Shown: piece after piece, positions 1 through 7,253 of the stretch
How the letters are laid out: each line of letters starts with the position of its first letter
Position numbering within the stretch: the first letter of the stretch is position 1
The notes under the pieces: generated by a model
What the model was told of the DNA's origin: nothing
Seen by the model: the letters and a program-made list of their open reading frames with translations, nothing else
Databases searched by the model: none
Program-made: the position numbers and the translations under genes
NCBI RefSeq assembly: GCF_021699195.1
Contig: NZ_SSXE01000020.1
Location: forward strand, 1-64,000
Length of the DNA: 64,000 nucleotides
Origin: Nonomuraea sp. MG754425
GTDB taxonomy: Bacteria; Actinomycetota; Actinomycetes; Streptosporangiales; Streptosporangiaceae
Direction: 5' to 3'

Positions 1-9
1 GGAGCGGCG

Positions 10-3000
10 ATGTTCCCTGCCCGACTGCCCGCCCTGCTGCCCACCCTGTTGACGGCCCTGCTGACGGCAGTCGCCGTGCCGGCCGCGCTCGTGCTGCCCG
101 TCCAGCCCGCCGCCGCGCAGGCCGGGACCACGTACTACGTCGACGCCGCCGCCGGCGACGACTCCGCCTCCGGCCAGGACGAGGCGCACGCCTGGAAGAG
201 CCTGGCCAAGGTCAGCGCCACCACGTTCCGGCCCGGCGACCGCGTCCTGCTGCGCGCCGGGCAGCGGTGGAGCGGCCAGCAGCTCTGGCCCAAGGGCTCG
301 GGCGAGAGCGGCGCGCCCATCGTCATCGACCGCTACGGCGAGGGCGCCCGGCCCCGCATCGACGCCGCGGGCGCGGCCGGGGACGCCGTCCGGCTGTTCA
401 ACCAGGAGTTCTGGACCATCAGGAACCTGGAGGTCACCAACGACAGGCCCGCCACCGGCACGCCCGGCGAGAACCTGCGCGACCTGCGCGGCATCCACGT
501 CTCCGGCGACAACGGCCAGACCCTCGACGGCTTCGTCATCGACGGCGTGGCCGTGCACGACGTCACCGGCGAGGTCGCCTGGATCGGCGGCAGCGGCGAC
601 GACGAGCCCGGCGTGCGCTTCGGGACCGGCTGGGACGGCTCGAAGAAGACGGGCGGCATCGTGTTCGACACCACGGTGCCCGACGTCACCGCCCCGCCCT
701 CGCAGGCGACCGTGCTGAACGACGTGCTGATCCAGAACTCGACGGTCGCCGACACGTCGTTCGCCGGCATCGTGTTCAAGCAGTACACCGGCGACGCGAA
801 GAACGCGGCCGGCCAGCCCGCCGCCGTGCCCACCGGCTGGGGCACCCGCGCGAACCGGGACGACCCGACGTTCACCCCGCACACCAACATCGTCATCAGG
901 AACAACCACCTCACCCAGTCCGGCACCGCGTACGGGTGCAACGGCATGTACGTGACGAACGTGCGCGGCGCGCTCATCGAGCACAACGTGGTCCACCGCA
1001 CCGGCACCTCGGGCATCGAGACGTACTACGCCGACGACGTGACCATCCAGTTCAACGAGGTGTACGAGACGCAGCAGAAGGCGGGCGGAGCCGACTCCAA
1101 CGGCATCGACCCGGACAAGGGCACCACCCGCCAGGTCGTCCAGTACAACTTCCTGCACGGCAACGGGGACGGCGTGCTGCTGTGCCAGTTCGGCTTCGGC
1201 GACGCCGTCGTCAGGAACAACGTCATCGCGGGCAACACCCGCTACCAGATCTACCTGCACTCGGACAGGGCGGCCAGCGCGCGGATCTACCACAACACGA
1301 TCTACAACGACCGGTCCGGCTACCTCATCTACGGCTACGGCAGCTACCTCGACGCCCGCTACGACATCACCGGCAACCTGCTCCACTCCACCCGGGCGGG
1401 CGCGGTCCTGTCGACCAGCCCCACCATCGCCTACAGCCACAACCTCTACAGCGGCGCGAGCCCCACGGCTCCTGCGGGCGACGCGGACGCCGTGGTGACC
1501 GCGGACCCGCTGTTCGCCGCCGCGCCGCTCGGCGGCCCCTACGGCACCCCGGAGACCGGGCCCGCGCTGCGCACGGCCCACGGCCTGCGCGTCACCTCCG
1601 GCTCGTACGCGATCGACGGGGGCGTGGCGATCGACGGCAACGGCGGGCGCGACTACGCCGGCCAGGCCCTGTACAACGGCGCGGCCGACATCGGCGCCTT
1701 CGAGTACGTCACCGGCGACGCGGCCACCACGGAGTCCGTCACCGGGACCGTCCGCACGCCGTCCGGCAGCCCGATCTCGGGCGCGGCCGTGACGGCGGGC
1801 GGCGGCAGCGCCACGACCGGCGCGGACGGCCGCTTCGCCGTCAGGGACCTGCCGTTCACCGACGGCCTGGCCGTCACCGCCACCAGGAACGGCTACGCGA
1901 GCGCCACCAGGACCGTGGACGTGCGGCCGGGCAACGTCAGCACCGTCGCCCTCACCATGACCCCCACCAGCACCGTCGGCACGATCACCGGCAGGGTCCT
2001 GGACCAGGCCGCCCGGCCGCTGCCGGGTGCGAGCGTCGTCGTCGAGGACGGCGGCCAGACCCTGGCCACCGCCACCAGCGCCGCCGACGGCACCTACACC
2101 GCGGGCGACGTCCCCGCCGGCGACGGGTACACGCTGACCGCCTCGGCGGACGGTCACACGTCCAAGGCGGCCACGGGCCTGAAGGTCGAGGCGGCGACCA
2201 CGACCGACGCCGGGTCCCTGCTGCTCGTCCGGCCCACGCCCGACTACGTCGCCGTGCACGACTTCGACGACCTGCCCACCGGCCCGTACGCGGGCGGCGG
2301 CGAGGTGACGGTGTCCGCCGGCGGCGGCAGCGTGGAGATCGTCGAAGCCGGGGGCGACCGCAGCGTGCGGCTGACCCGCACCGCCAACAGCGGCGTCACC
2401 AGCCTCACCAGGCCGGCCGCGGCCAGGGGCGCCGCGCTCAGGGGCATCGTCACCGTCGAGACGAACGTCATGAGCGAGCAGCCCTACACCTCGGGCAACC
2501 ACTGGTGGTCCGTCCCGTACGTGAAGGACGCGGCCGGCCAGAACGCCGTCAGCCTCGCCGTCACCAAGAACACGATCGTCGCCTACGCGGGCTCGGTCAC
2601 CAAGACCGTGGGCGCGTACGAGCCGGGCCGCTGGTACCACGTCGCCGCCGTCATGGACACCGTCAACAAGCGCTTCGACCTGCTCATCGACGGCCGCAAG
2701 GTGCTCGACGCCGCCCCCTTCAGGACCGCCGCGGACACCCTCGCCACGATCGAGTACGCCGCCACCAGCACCAACTACGGCAGCGTCAACCTCGACGACC
2801 TCCGCATCGCCCAGGGCGTCGGCCTGTCGCGCGACGACGCCGCCCTGCTCAGCCTGGACACCGACCAGGGCCCGCCGTCCGCCGGGGGCGTGCTGGAGGT
2901 TCCGGCGCGCGTCTCGGAGGTGGCGGTGACCGCCGTGGCCCGCAGTCCGTTCGCCAGGTCGGTCGCCATCGACGGCGCCGGCACGGACGGCGACCACGCC

Positions 3001-3990
3001 ACCCGCACGGTCACCCTCGGTCCCGGCGGGGCCGACGTGCGCATCGTGATCACCGCCGAGGACGGCACCGAGGCCGCCCACACCCTCAGGATCGAGCGCC
3101 GCCCGCTCGCCCAAGACACCACCCTGTCGGGGCTCGTGCCCTCGTCGGGCGTGCTCGACCCGGCCTTCGACCCCGGCGTCCGCGACTACGCCCTGACCGT
3201 CCCCGGCGGCTCCCTCACCGTCACCCCCACCGCGGTCAACCCGAGGTCCGTCATCACGGTCCAGGGTGAGCCGGTCGCGAGCGGCAGCGCGTCGGCCGCC
3301 GTGGCGATCCCGGTGGGGGAGAGCGAGGTGGCCGTGCGGGTGGCGTCGGAGGACGGCACGGCGGACGCCACGTACCGGATCGGGGTCACCCGGCCCGAGC
3401 CGGGACTCCCGCAGGACGGGGCCACCGCGCCGCCCGCGCGGGCGTTCCTCTCGGCGACCCCCGTCCACCGCTACGGCACCTATGACGTCACCATGAACCT
3501 CTGGTACGGCGTCAACGCCAGCGTCTTCGTCCTGTACGAGAACGGTGAGGAGATCGCCAGGCGCGACCTCACCCCGGCGACGCCCGGCGCGCAGCGGGCC
3601 ACCGTCGCGGTCACCGGCCGCGCGAACGGCTCCTACGTCTACACCGGCGAGCTGCTCAACCAGGCCGGCCGCACCGCCACCGCCGCGCTCAAGGTCGAGG
3701 TGACCCACGCCGCCCCCGGCAAGCCCGTGCTGAGCGACGACAACTGGGACGGCGACGGCTCGTACACGATCCGGATGAACATGTGGTGGGGCGCCAACGC
3801 CACCACCTACCGCCTGTACGAGGACGGCGTGCCGGTGGACACCCAGCGCCTCACCGCCGCCACCCCGGCCGCCCAGAGCGCCGCCACCGTGCGCACGGGA
3901 CGCCCGGCGGGCAGGCGCGTCTACGTCGCGGAGCTGTCGAACGAGGCCGGCACGACCAGGAGCGAACCGCTGACGGTGGTGACAAAATGA
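10..3990 (+). CDS. Secreted right-handed beta-helix multidomain protein
   Basis: A 1326-residue exported protein, probably acting on or binding plant or microbial polysaccharide. The first 38 or so residues are a signal peptide ending near AAAQA. Residues about 40-560 are Asn/Gly-rich with recurrent 'NN.i..' turns, as in parallel beta-helix (pectate-lyase-fold) proteins. Two carboxypeptidase-regulatory-like modules follow (about 577-650 and 658-735), then a concanavalin/LamG-like region (about 740-935), a cadherin-like beta-sandwich (about 1034-1130), and two repeated Ig-like modules at the C-terminus (MNLWYG and MNMWWG) of the kind found on chitinases and other glycanases. GGAGCGG just before the ATG is the ribosome binding site. 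The stop overlaps the next gene's ATG. The catalytic residue and substrate cannot be named from sequence alone, so enzyme versus binding protein is open. Confidence 0.85.
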   Translation: MFPARLPALLPTLLTALLTAVAVPAALVLPVQPAAAQAGTTYYVDAAAGDDSASGQDEAHAWKSLAKVSATTFRPGDRVLLRAGQRWSGQQLWPKGSGESGAPIVIDRYGEGARPRIDAAGAAGDAVRLFNQEFWTIRNLEVTNDRPATGTPGENLRDLRGIHVSGDNGQTLDGFVIDGVAVHDVTGEVAWIGGSGDDEPGVRFGTGWDGSKKTGGIVFDTTVPDVTAPPSQATVLNDVLIQNSTVADTSFAGIVFKQYTGDAKNAAGQPAAVPTGWGTRANRDDPTFTPHTNIVIRNNHLTQSGTAYGCNGMYVTNVRGALIEHNVVHRTGTSGIETYYADDVTIQFNEVYETQQKAGGADSNGIDPDKGTTRQVVQYNFLHGNGDGVLLCQFGFGDAVVRNNVIAGNTRYQIYLHSDRAASARIYHNTIYNDRSGYLIYGYGSYLDARYDITGNLLHSTRAGAVLSTSPTIAYSHNLYSGASPTAPAGDADAVVTADPLFAAAPLGGPYGTPETGPALRTAHGLRVTSGSYAIDGGVAIDGNGGRDYAGQALYNGAADIGAFEYVTGDAATTESVTGTVRTPSGSPISGAAVTAGGGSATTGADGRFAVRDLPFTDGLAVTATRNGYASATRTVDVRPGNVSTVALTMTPTSTVGTITGRVLDQAARPLPGASVVVEDGGQTLATATSAADGTYTAGDVPAGDGYTLTASADGHTSKAATGLKVEAATTTDAGSLLLVRPTPDYVAVHDFDDLPTGPYAGGGEVTVSAGGGSVEIVEAGGDRSVRLTRTANSGVTSLTRPAAARGAALRGIVTVETNVMSEQPYTSGNHWWSVPYVKDAAGQNAVSLAVTKNTIVAYAGSVTKTVGAYEPGRWYHVAAVMDTVNKRFDLLIDGRKVLDAAPFRTAADTLATIEYAATSTNYGSVNLDDLRIAQGVGLSRDDAALLSLDTDQGPPSAGGVLEVPARVSEVAVTAVARSPFARSVAIDGAGTDGDHATRTVTLGPGGADVRIVITAEDGTEAAHTLRIERRPLAQDTTLSGLVPSSGVLDPAFDPGVRDYALTVPGGSLTVTPTAVNPRSVITVQGEPVASGSASAAVAIPVGESEVAVRVASEDGTADATYRIGVTRPEPGLPQDGATAPPARAFLSATPVHRYGTYDVTMNLWYGVNASVFVLYENGEEIARRDLTPATPGAQRATVAVTGRANGSYVYTGELLNQAGRTATAALKVEVTHAAPGKPVLSDDNWDGDGSYTIRMNMWWGANATTYRLYEDGVPVDTQRLTAATPAAQSAATVRTGRPAGRRVYVAELSNEAGTTRSEPLTVVTK

Positions 3991-5021
3991 CCGCCATGGA
4001 CGAGGGAGCCGCTCCCACGCTGCACGACGTCGCCAGGGAGGCCGGGGTCTCCGTGGCCACCGCCTCCCGCGCGCTCAACGGCAGCTCCCGCAACGTCAGG
4101 GCGGAGAACGCCGACCGGGTGCGGGCGGCGGCGGACCGCCTCGGCTACGAGCCGCACCTGTCGGCGCAGGCCATCGCCAAGGGCTCGACCAGGACCGTCG
4201 CGCTGGTGGTGCGTGACGTGGCCGACCCGTACTTCTCCTCCATCGCCGCCGGGGTCGCCCAGGCGGCGGAGGAGGCCGGGCTCATCGTCACCATGGCGGT
4301 GGCCGGCGGCTCGCCGGAGCGCGAGCTGGCGATCGTCAGGACCCTGCGCGGGCAGCGTCCCCGCGTCATCATCGTCACGGGCAGCCGCATCGACGGGGCC
4401 GGCACCAGGGACGCGCTCGTCGAGGAGCTGGCGGCGTACCGCACGGCGGGTGGCAGGGTGGTCCTCATCAGCCAGCGCGACCTGCCGTTCGGCACCGTCA
4501 CCATCGACAACCACGGAGGCTCCGCCGCGCTCGCCCGCGCCCTGCTGGGCGCGGGTTACCGGCGCTTCGCCGTGCTGCACGCCCCGGCCGCGCTGCGCAC
4601 CTCCCGTGACCGCCACGCGGGTTTCCTGTCCGGCCTCGGCGGGGCCGGGAGCGCGCTCGCCGTCGAGACCGGCTTCACCCGCGCCGGCGGGTACGAGGCG
4701 GCGCGGCGGCTGCTGGAACGGGGGCTCTCGGACGTGGAGGCGGTGTTCGCGGTCAACGACGTGATGGCTATCGGCGCGATGACCGCCTTCCGCGAGGCCG
4801 GGGTGCTGCCGGGCAGGGACATCGGGGTGGCCGGCTTCGACGACATCGCCTCCACCGTGGACGTCGTGCCCGCGCTGACCTCGGTGGCGGTGCCGCTGCG
4901 GGAGGCCGGGGCGAGCGCGATGCGGCTCGCCCTGTCCGGCGACGGCGACGGTGACACGGACGCCGAGACCCGGCTCCCGGTCAGCGTCGTCCTCCGGGAG
5001 AGCACCCCCGGTCGCCGCTGA
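3987..5021 (+). CDS. LacI-family transcriptional repressor
   Basis: This 344-residue regulator starts at the ATG in the ATGA overlap with the upstream beta-helix gene, so the two are translationally coupled. An ATG nine bases later is an alternative. The N-terminus has the LacI helix-turn-helix (TLHDVAREAGVSVATASRALNG) and hinge. The rest is a periplasmic-binding-protein-like sugar sensor domain with the usual AVNDVMAIGAM and DDIAST segments. LacI proteins of this type repress local carbohydrate genes until a sugar binds. The coupling suggests it controls the beta-helix gene, whose promoter lies left of the window. A second possible target is the CCGAAATTTTCGG dyad upstream of the GH3 gene at 7151, which is only proximity-based inference. 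Confidence 0.93.
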   Translation: MTAMDEGAAPTLHDVAREAGVSVATASRALNGSSRNVRAENADRVRAAADRLGYEPHLSAQAIAKGSTRTVALVVRDVADPYFSSIAAGVAQAAEEAGLIVTMAVAGGSPERELAIVRTLRGQRPRVIIVTGSRIDGAGTRDALVEELAAYRTAGGRVVLISQRDLPFGTVTIDNHGGSAALARALLGAGYRRFAVLHAPAALRTSRDRHAGFLSGLGGAGSALAVETGFTRAGGYEAARRLLERGLSDVEAVFAVNDVMAIGAMTAFREAGVLPGRDIGVAGFDDIASTVDVVPALTSVAVPLREAGASAMRLALSGDGDGDTDAETRLPVSVVLRESTPGRR

Positions 5022-5093
5022 CCTCGTCCCGCACGTTATTCCGGGCTGAGACGGGGCATCCGTAGGCTCCTCGCGACAGCGCCGGGAGGCACG

Positions 5094-5525
5094 TTGAACG
5101 ACCACACCCCCGAAGACCTCGAAGACCTCGACCGGATCATGGCGCGGGCCGAGGAGACGCTGGCCCACGTCGAACGGCTCAAAGCCGAGCTGGAGCGGCT
5201 CGCCGGCCACGGGGAGGCGGCGGACGGCCAGGTGCGCGTCACGGCCGGCCCCTCCGGCCGGCTCATCGACGTCGTGCTCGCCCCGCGCGCCCTGGGCATG
5301 GACCCCCGGCGGCTGGCCGAGGCCGTGCTGCGCGCCGCCCAGGAGGCACAGGACGACGTCGCCGGCCAGGTGGACGAGGTGCTGACGGGCACCCGCGCCG
5401 CCACCTCCGGGAGAGCGCGGACCCGGCCGCCGGCGGCCGTGCTCAGCGCCGGAACAGCTCCAGCAGCTCCTCCGCCCGGTGGGTGCGGGCGATCCACACC
5501 TCGCGCCCCCTGCGCTCCCTGGTGA
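5094..5525 (+). CDS. YbaB/EbfC-family DNA-binding protein
   Basis: A 143-residue protein beginning at a TTG preceded by GGGAGG. It has an acidic N-terminus, a coiled-coil-like helix (about 10-40), then the YbaB beta-strand signature VRVTAGPSGRLIDVVL and a long C-terminal helix to about residue 100. YbaB/EbfC proteins are small dimeric nucleoid-associated proteins. In actinomycetes many paralogues occur outside the recR operon, and this is one of those. The last 27 or so codons are Pro/Ala-rich and lie antisense to the 3' end of the convergent regulator gene (83-bp overlap), so the tail is probably not part of the conserved fold. It is rather long for the family for that reason. Confidence 0.8.
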   Translation: MNDHTPEDLEDLDRIMARAEETLAHVERLKAELERLAGHGEAADGQVRVTAGPSGRLIDVVLAPRALGMDPRRLAEAVLRAAQEAQDDVAGQVDEVLTGTRAATSGRARTRPPAAVLSAGTAPAAPPPGGCGRSTPRAPCAPW

Positions 5526-6417
5526 TCAGCCGCCCGGCGCGCAGCCGGTCGCAGTGGTAGGTCAGGCCGCTGGGCGCCAGCCGCAGGTCCGTCGCCAGCA
5601 TGGACATGGTCATGGGCCGGTCGAGGGCGTGGAGCAGGCCCGCGCGGACCGGGCCGACGAGCGCGGACAGATCGTCCTTGGCGGGCGCGGCGGGCCGGCG
5701 CCACAGGGAGGCCGCGCCCGGCACGGGGTAGGCGATCCACACGGCGCCGGGGTCGTCCAGGCCGAGGACGACCGCGTCCCGGCCGGCCAGCATCGGCACC
5801 AGGACGATCGTCCGCTCGCCCAGTTCGTACGTCCCGCGCTCCGGGCCGGGGAAGCGCAGGCCGTGCCCGTCGTGCACGACACGCGTGCTGAGCGTGCCGA
5901 GCAGCAGTTCGGGCCCGCCGCGCACGGACGTCACGCCGACCCGTTCGACCTCCCTGTCCAGCAGCGGGCGGGCCCGCTGCCACAGGGGCTCGGCGGTGCT
6001 CCAGACGTCGGCCAGGGCCCCGGCGTAGCCGCGCAGCCAGCGGGCGGGCCGCGCGGCCGCCGCCCGCCAGCGCGGGGGCGGCGCGCCCGGCCCGAACGTG
6101 CGCGCCAGGTCCGCGAGCAGGGCGTCGGCCGGGAGGGCGTGCAGCGCGCCGATCTGGGCCTGGACGGAGACGTCCGCGCCGGCGGGGGAGCGCGGCACGA
6201 GGCTGTCCGGAGCGATCGACGGGCCCGGGGCCGCCAGCGGGCGCGCGGCTTCGTGGCCGGCCGGGCCGACGCGGGAGCCGATCGTGGTCCGCCAGGGCTC
6301 GGGCAGGCCGCGGTGGCGGCCGGCGAGGGCGTCGGTGAGCAGGGCGAGGGCGGTGAGGCCGGGCGAGATCGAGAGGCGGAGCTTCGGGGTGGAGCGCACG
6401 CGCAGCTCGCTCCACAC
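5443..6417 (-). CDS. Winged-helix (ArsR-like) transcriptional regulator
   Basis: About 324 residues. The C-terminal 60 residues form a winged-helix domain (MSMLATDLRLAPSGLTYHCDRL, then a wing with RRGREVWIA), typical of ArsR-like regulators of the actinobacterial DUF5937 type. The long N-terminal region (PKLRLSISPGLTALALLTDALAG) is the partner domain of that family, with no recognised ligand site. The start is uncertain: GTG at 6417 is used because conserved-looking sequence begins just after it, but GTG at 6444 is possible and neither has a convincing ribosome binding site. The 3' end overlaps the YbaB-like gene on the other strand by 83 bases. Confidence 0.75.
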   Translation of the reverse strand: MWSELRVRSTPKLRLSISPGLTALALLTDALAGRHRGLPEPWRTTIGSRVGPAGHEAARPLAAPGPSIAPDSLVPRSPAGADVSVQAQIGALHALPADALLADLARTFGPGAPPPRWRAAAARPARWLRGYAGALADVWSTAEPLWQRARPLLDREVERVGVTSVRGGPELLLGTLSTRVVHDGHGLRFPGPERGTYELGERTIVLVPMLAGRDAVVLGLDDPGAVWIAYPVPGAASLWRRPAAPAKDDLSALVGPVRAGLLHALDRPMTMSMLATDLRLAPSGLTYHCDRLRAGRLITRERRGREVWIARTHRAEELLELFRR

Positions 6418-6804
6418 GTCGGTGCTTGTTACTGGGGCCCCCACGGCTAGGACGGTCGACAAGGTGCGACATCGCCGGATGAATGCTGCGAAGCTCGCAC
6501 AATGTCTCTTTCGACGGTGGAAGTTACGCACCTCCGCTAACTCCTGACTTGAAAGCCCCTTGCAATCACCGGTTCCGGCCCGCCGGGCTCGACCTGGTAT
6601 GACCGGTGTGTCCGCGCTGCTGGGCAGCGTTTCTTCCACCGGGAACCAAAGATCGACATCCGTGTGTGGGTTTTCCCCACCGGCACGCCCTGAGGGCCGG
6701 TGGCCGACCTGCCCCCGCGGATGCGACGCTGCCCGCAACCGCCCCGGTCCTCCTGCGAACGGGTGGCCGGGGTGGAGCCCGCAACAGCGAGAGGAGTGCT
6801 GCAG
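6418..6804. other. Intergenic stretch without a recognised gene
   Basis: This 387-base stretch separates the winged-helix regulator from the DUF397-like gene. Short ORFs occur in several frames, but none has both a ribosome binding site and a recognisable protein. The only structure I see is an 8-bp inverted repeat, CCACCGGC at 6677-6684 with GCCGGTGG at 6696-6703. Promoters for both flanking genes must lie here, but I could not pick them confidently. Confidence 0.5.
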
Positions 6805-6996
6805 ATGAGACACGACGCCAGCCGCGTCGCGGCGAAGCGGATCAACGACCACGTGGAGGTCATCCACGTGGACCACCCGGACACGGTGCTGGAGGTTCCG
6901 CGCCGTGACTGGGAGGCGTTCACCACGGCTGTCAAGTCCGGCGCGTTCGACCTCGAAACGCTCAACCGGCAGGCCCAGGAGAGCAACGTGGCCTGA
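6805..6996 (+). CDS. Small DUF397-like protein
   Basis: A 63-residue protein with start ATG preceded by GAGAGGAG. Its centre and end (VEVIHVDHPDTVLEVPRRDWEAFTTAVKSGAF) match the pattern of DUF397 proteins: a small beta-sheet followed by 'W..F...v..G.f'. In actinomycetes DUF397 genes usually sit beside an XRE-type regulator, with which they form a small regulatory or toxin-antitoxin-like pair. No such partner is present here, so this is an orphan copy. A strong hairpin follows 18 bases after the stop. Confidence 0.7.
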   Translation: MRHDASRVAAKRINDHVEVIHVDHPDTVLEVPRRDWEAFTTAVKSGAFDLETLNRQAQESNVA

Positions 6997-7014
6997 CCCG
7001 TCCGCAGCACGACG

Positions 7015-7044
7015 GCGCCCGTTCCCCTCACCGGGAGCGGGCGC
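7015..7044 (+). terminator. Hairpin terminator after the DUF397-like gene
   Basis: GCGCCCGTTCCC at 7015-7026 pairs with GGGAGCGGGCGC at 7033-7044 (12 bp with one G-T wobble, 6-base loop). There is no U-tract, only TTCC, which is common for actinobacterial terminators. Confidence 0.7.
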
Positions 7045-7064
7045 TTCCGCTTCCCGGCGGGCGC

Positions 7065-7075
7065 TGAAAGTTTCA
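7065..7075. promoter_or_regulatory. TGAAAGTTTCA palindrome, possible operator
   Basis: TGAAAGTTTCA is an odd-length perfect palindrome upstream of the GH3 gene. The identical 11-mer lies over the -35 box of the LPMO gene at 20879-20889. Shared placement upstream of two secreted or saccharide-active enzymes suggests one repressor. The cognate protein is unknown. Confidence 0.45.
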
Positions 7076-7150
7076 CCACGGGAGCGTTCCGGGGACGGCT
7101 GGTCAGCGGTGCCATCGACGGTCGCTTTTATGACACCGGAAAACCTGATG

Positions 7151-7163
7151 CCGAAATTTTCGG
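7151..7163. promoter_or_regulatory. CCGAAATTTTCGG dyad upstream of GH3 promoter
   Basis: CCGAAA-T-TTTCGG is a perfect 13-base palindrome ending 18 bases before the GH3 -35 box. Its size and position suit a sugar-responsive repressor or activator site. Which regulator binds is not shown; the LacI protein encoded at 3987-5021 is the nearest candidate. Confidence 0.45.
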
Positions 7164-7181
7164 TATAGCGACGAAATATTC

Positions 7182-7210
7182 TTGACGTGTATGCGGACGC
7201 CACCTAAAGT
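7182..7210 (+). promoter_or_regulatory. Promoter of the GH3 gene
   Basis: TTGACG (7182-7187) and TAAAGT (7205-7210) are separated by exactly 17 bases, an excellent match to the principal sigma-factor consensus. The start point would fall near 7217. This rules out translation from the TTG at 7182, which is the -35 box itself. Confidence 0.75.
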
Positions 7211-7253
7211 CCCCGGCGTAATGATCGGGATGAATCTCTCGAAAGTCGCAACC

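Noticed and set aside
267-3269. Long Arg/Pro-rich open frame inside the beta-helix gene
   Set aside because: It is a shifted frame of a high-GC gene; the protein is low-complexity Arg/His/Pro with no domain, while the other frame has a signal peptide and clear modules.
7182-7253. TTG 7182 as start of the GH3 protein
   Set aside because: TTGACG at 7182 is the -35 box of a strong promoter, so this codon is upstream of the transcript.
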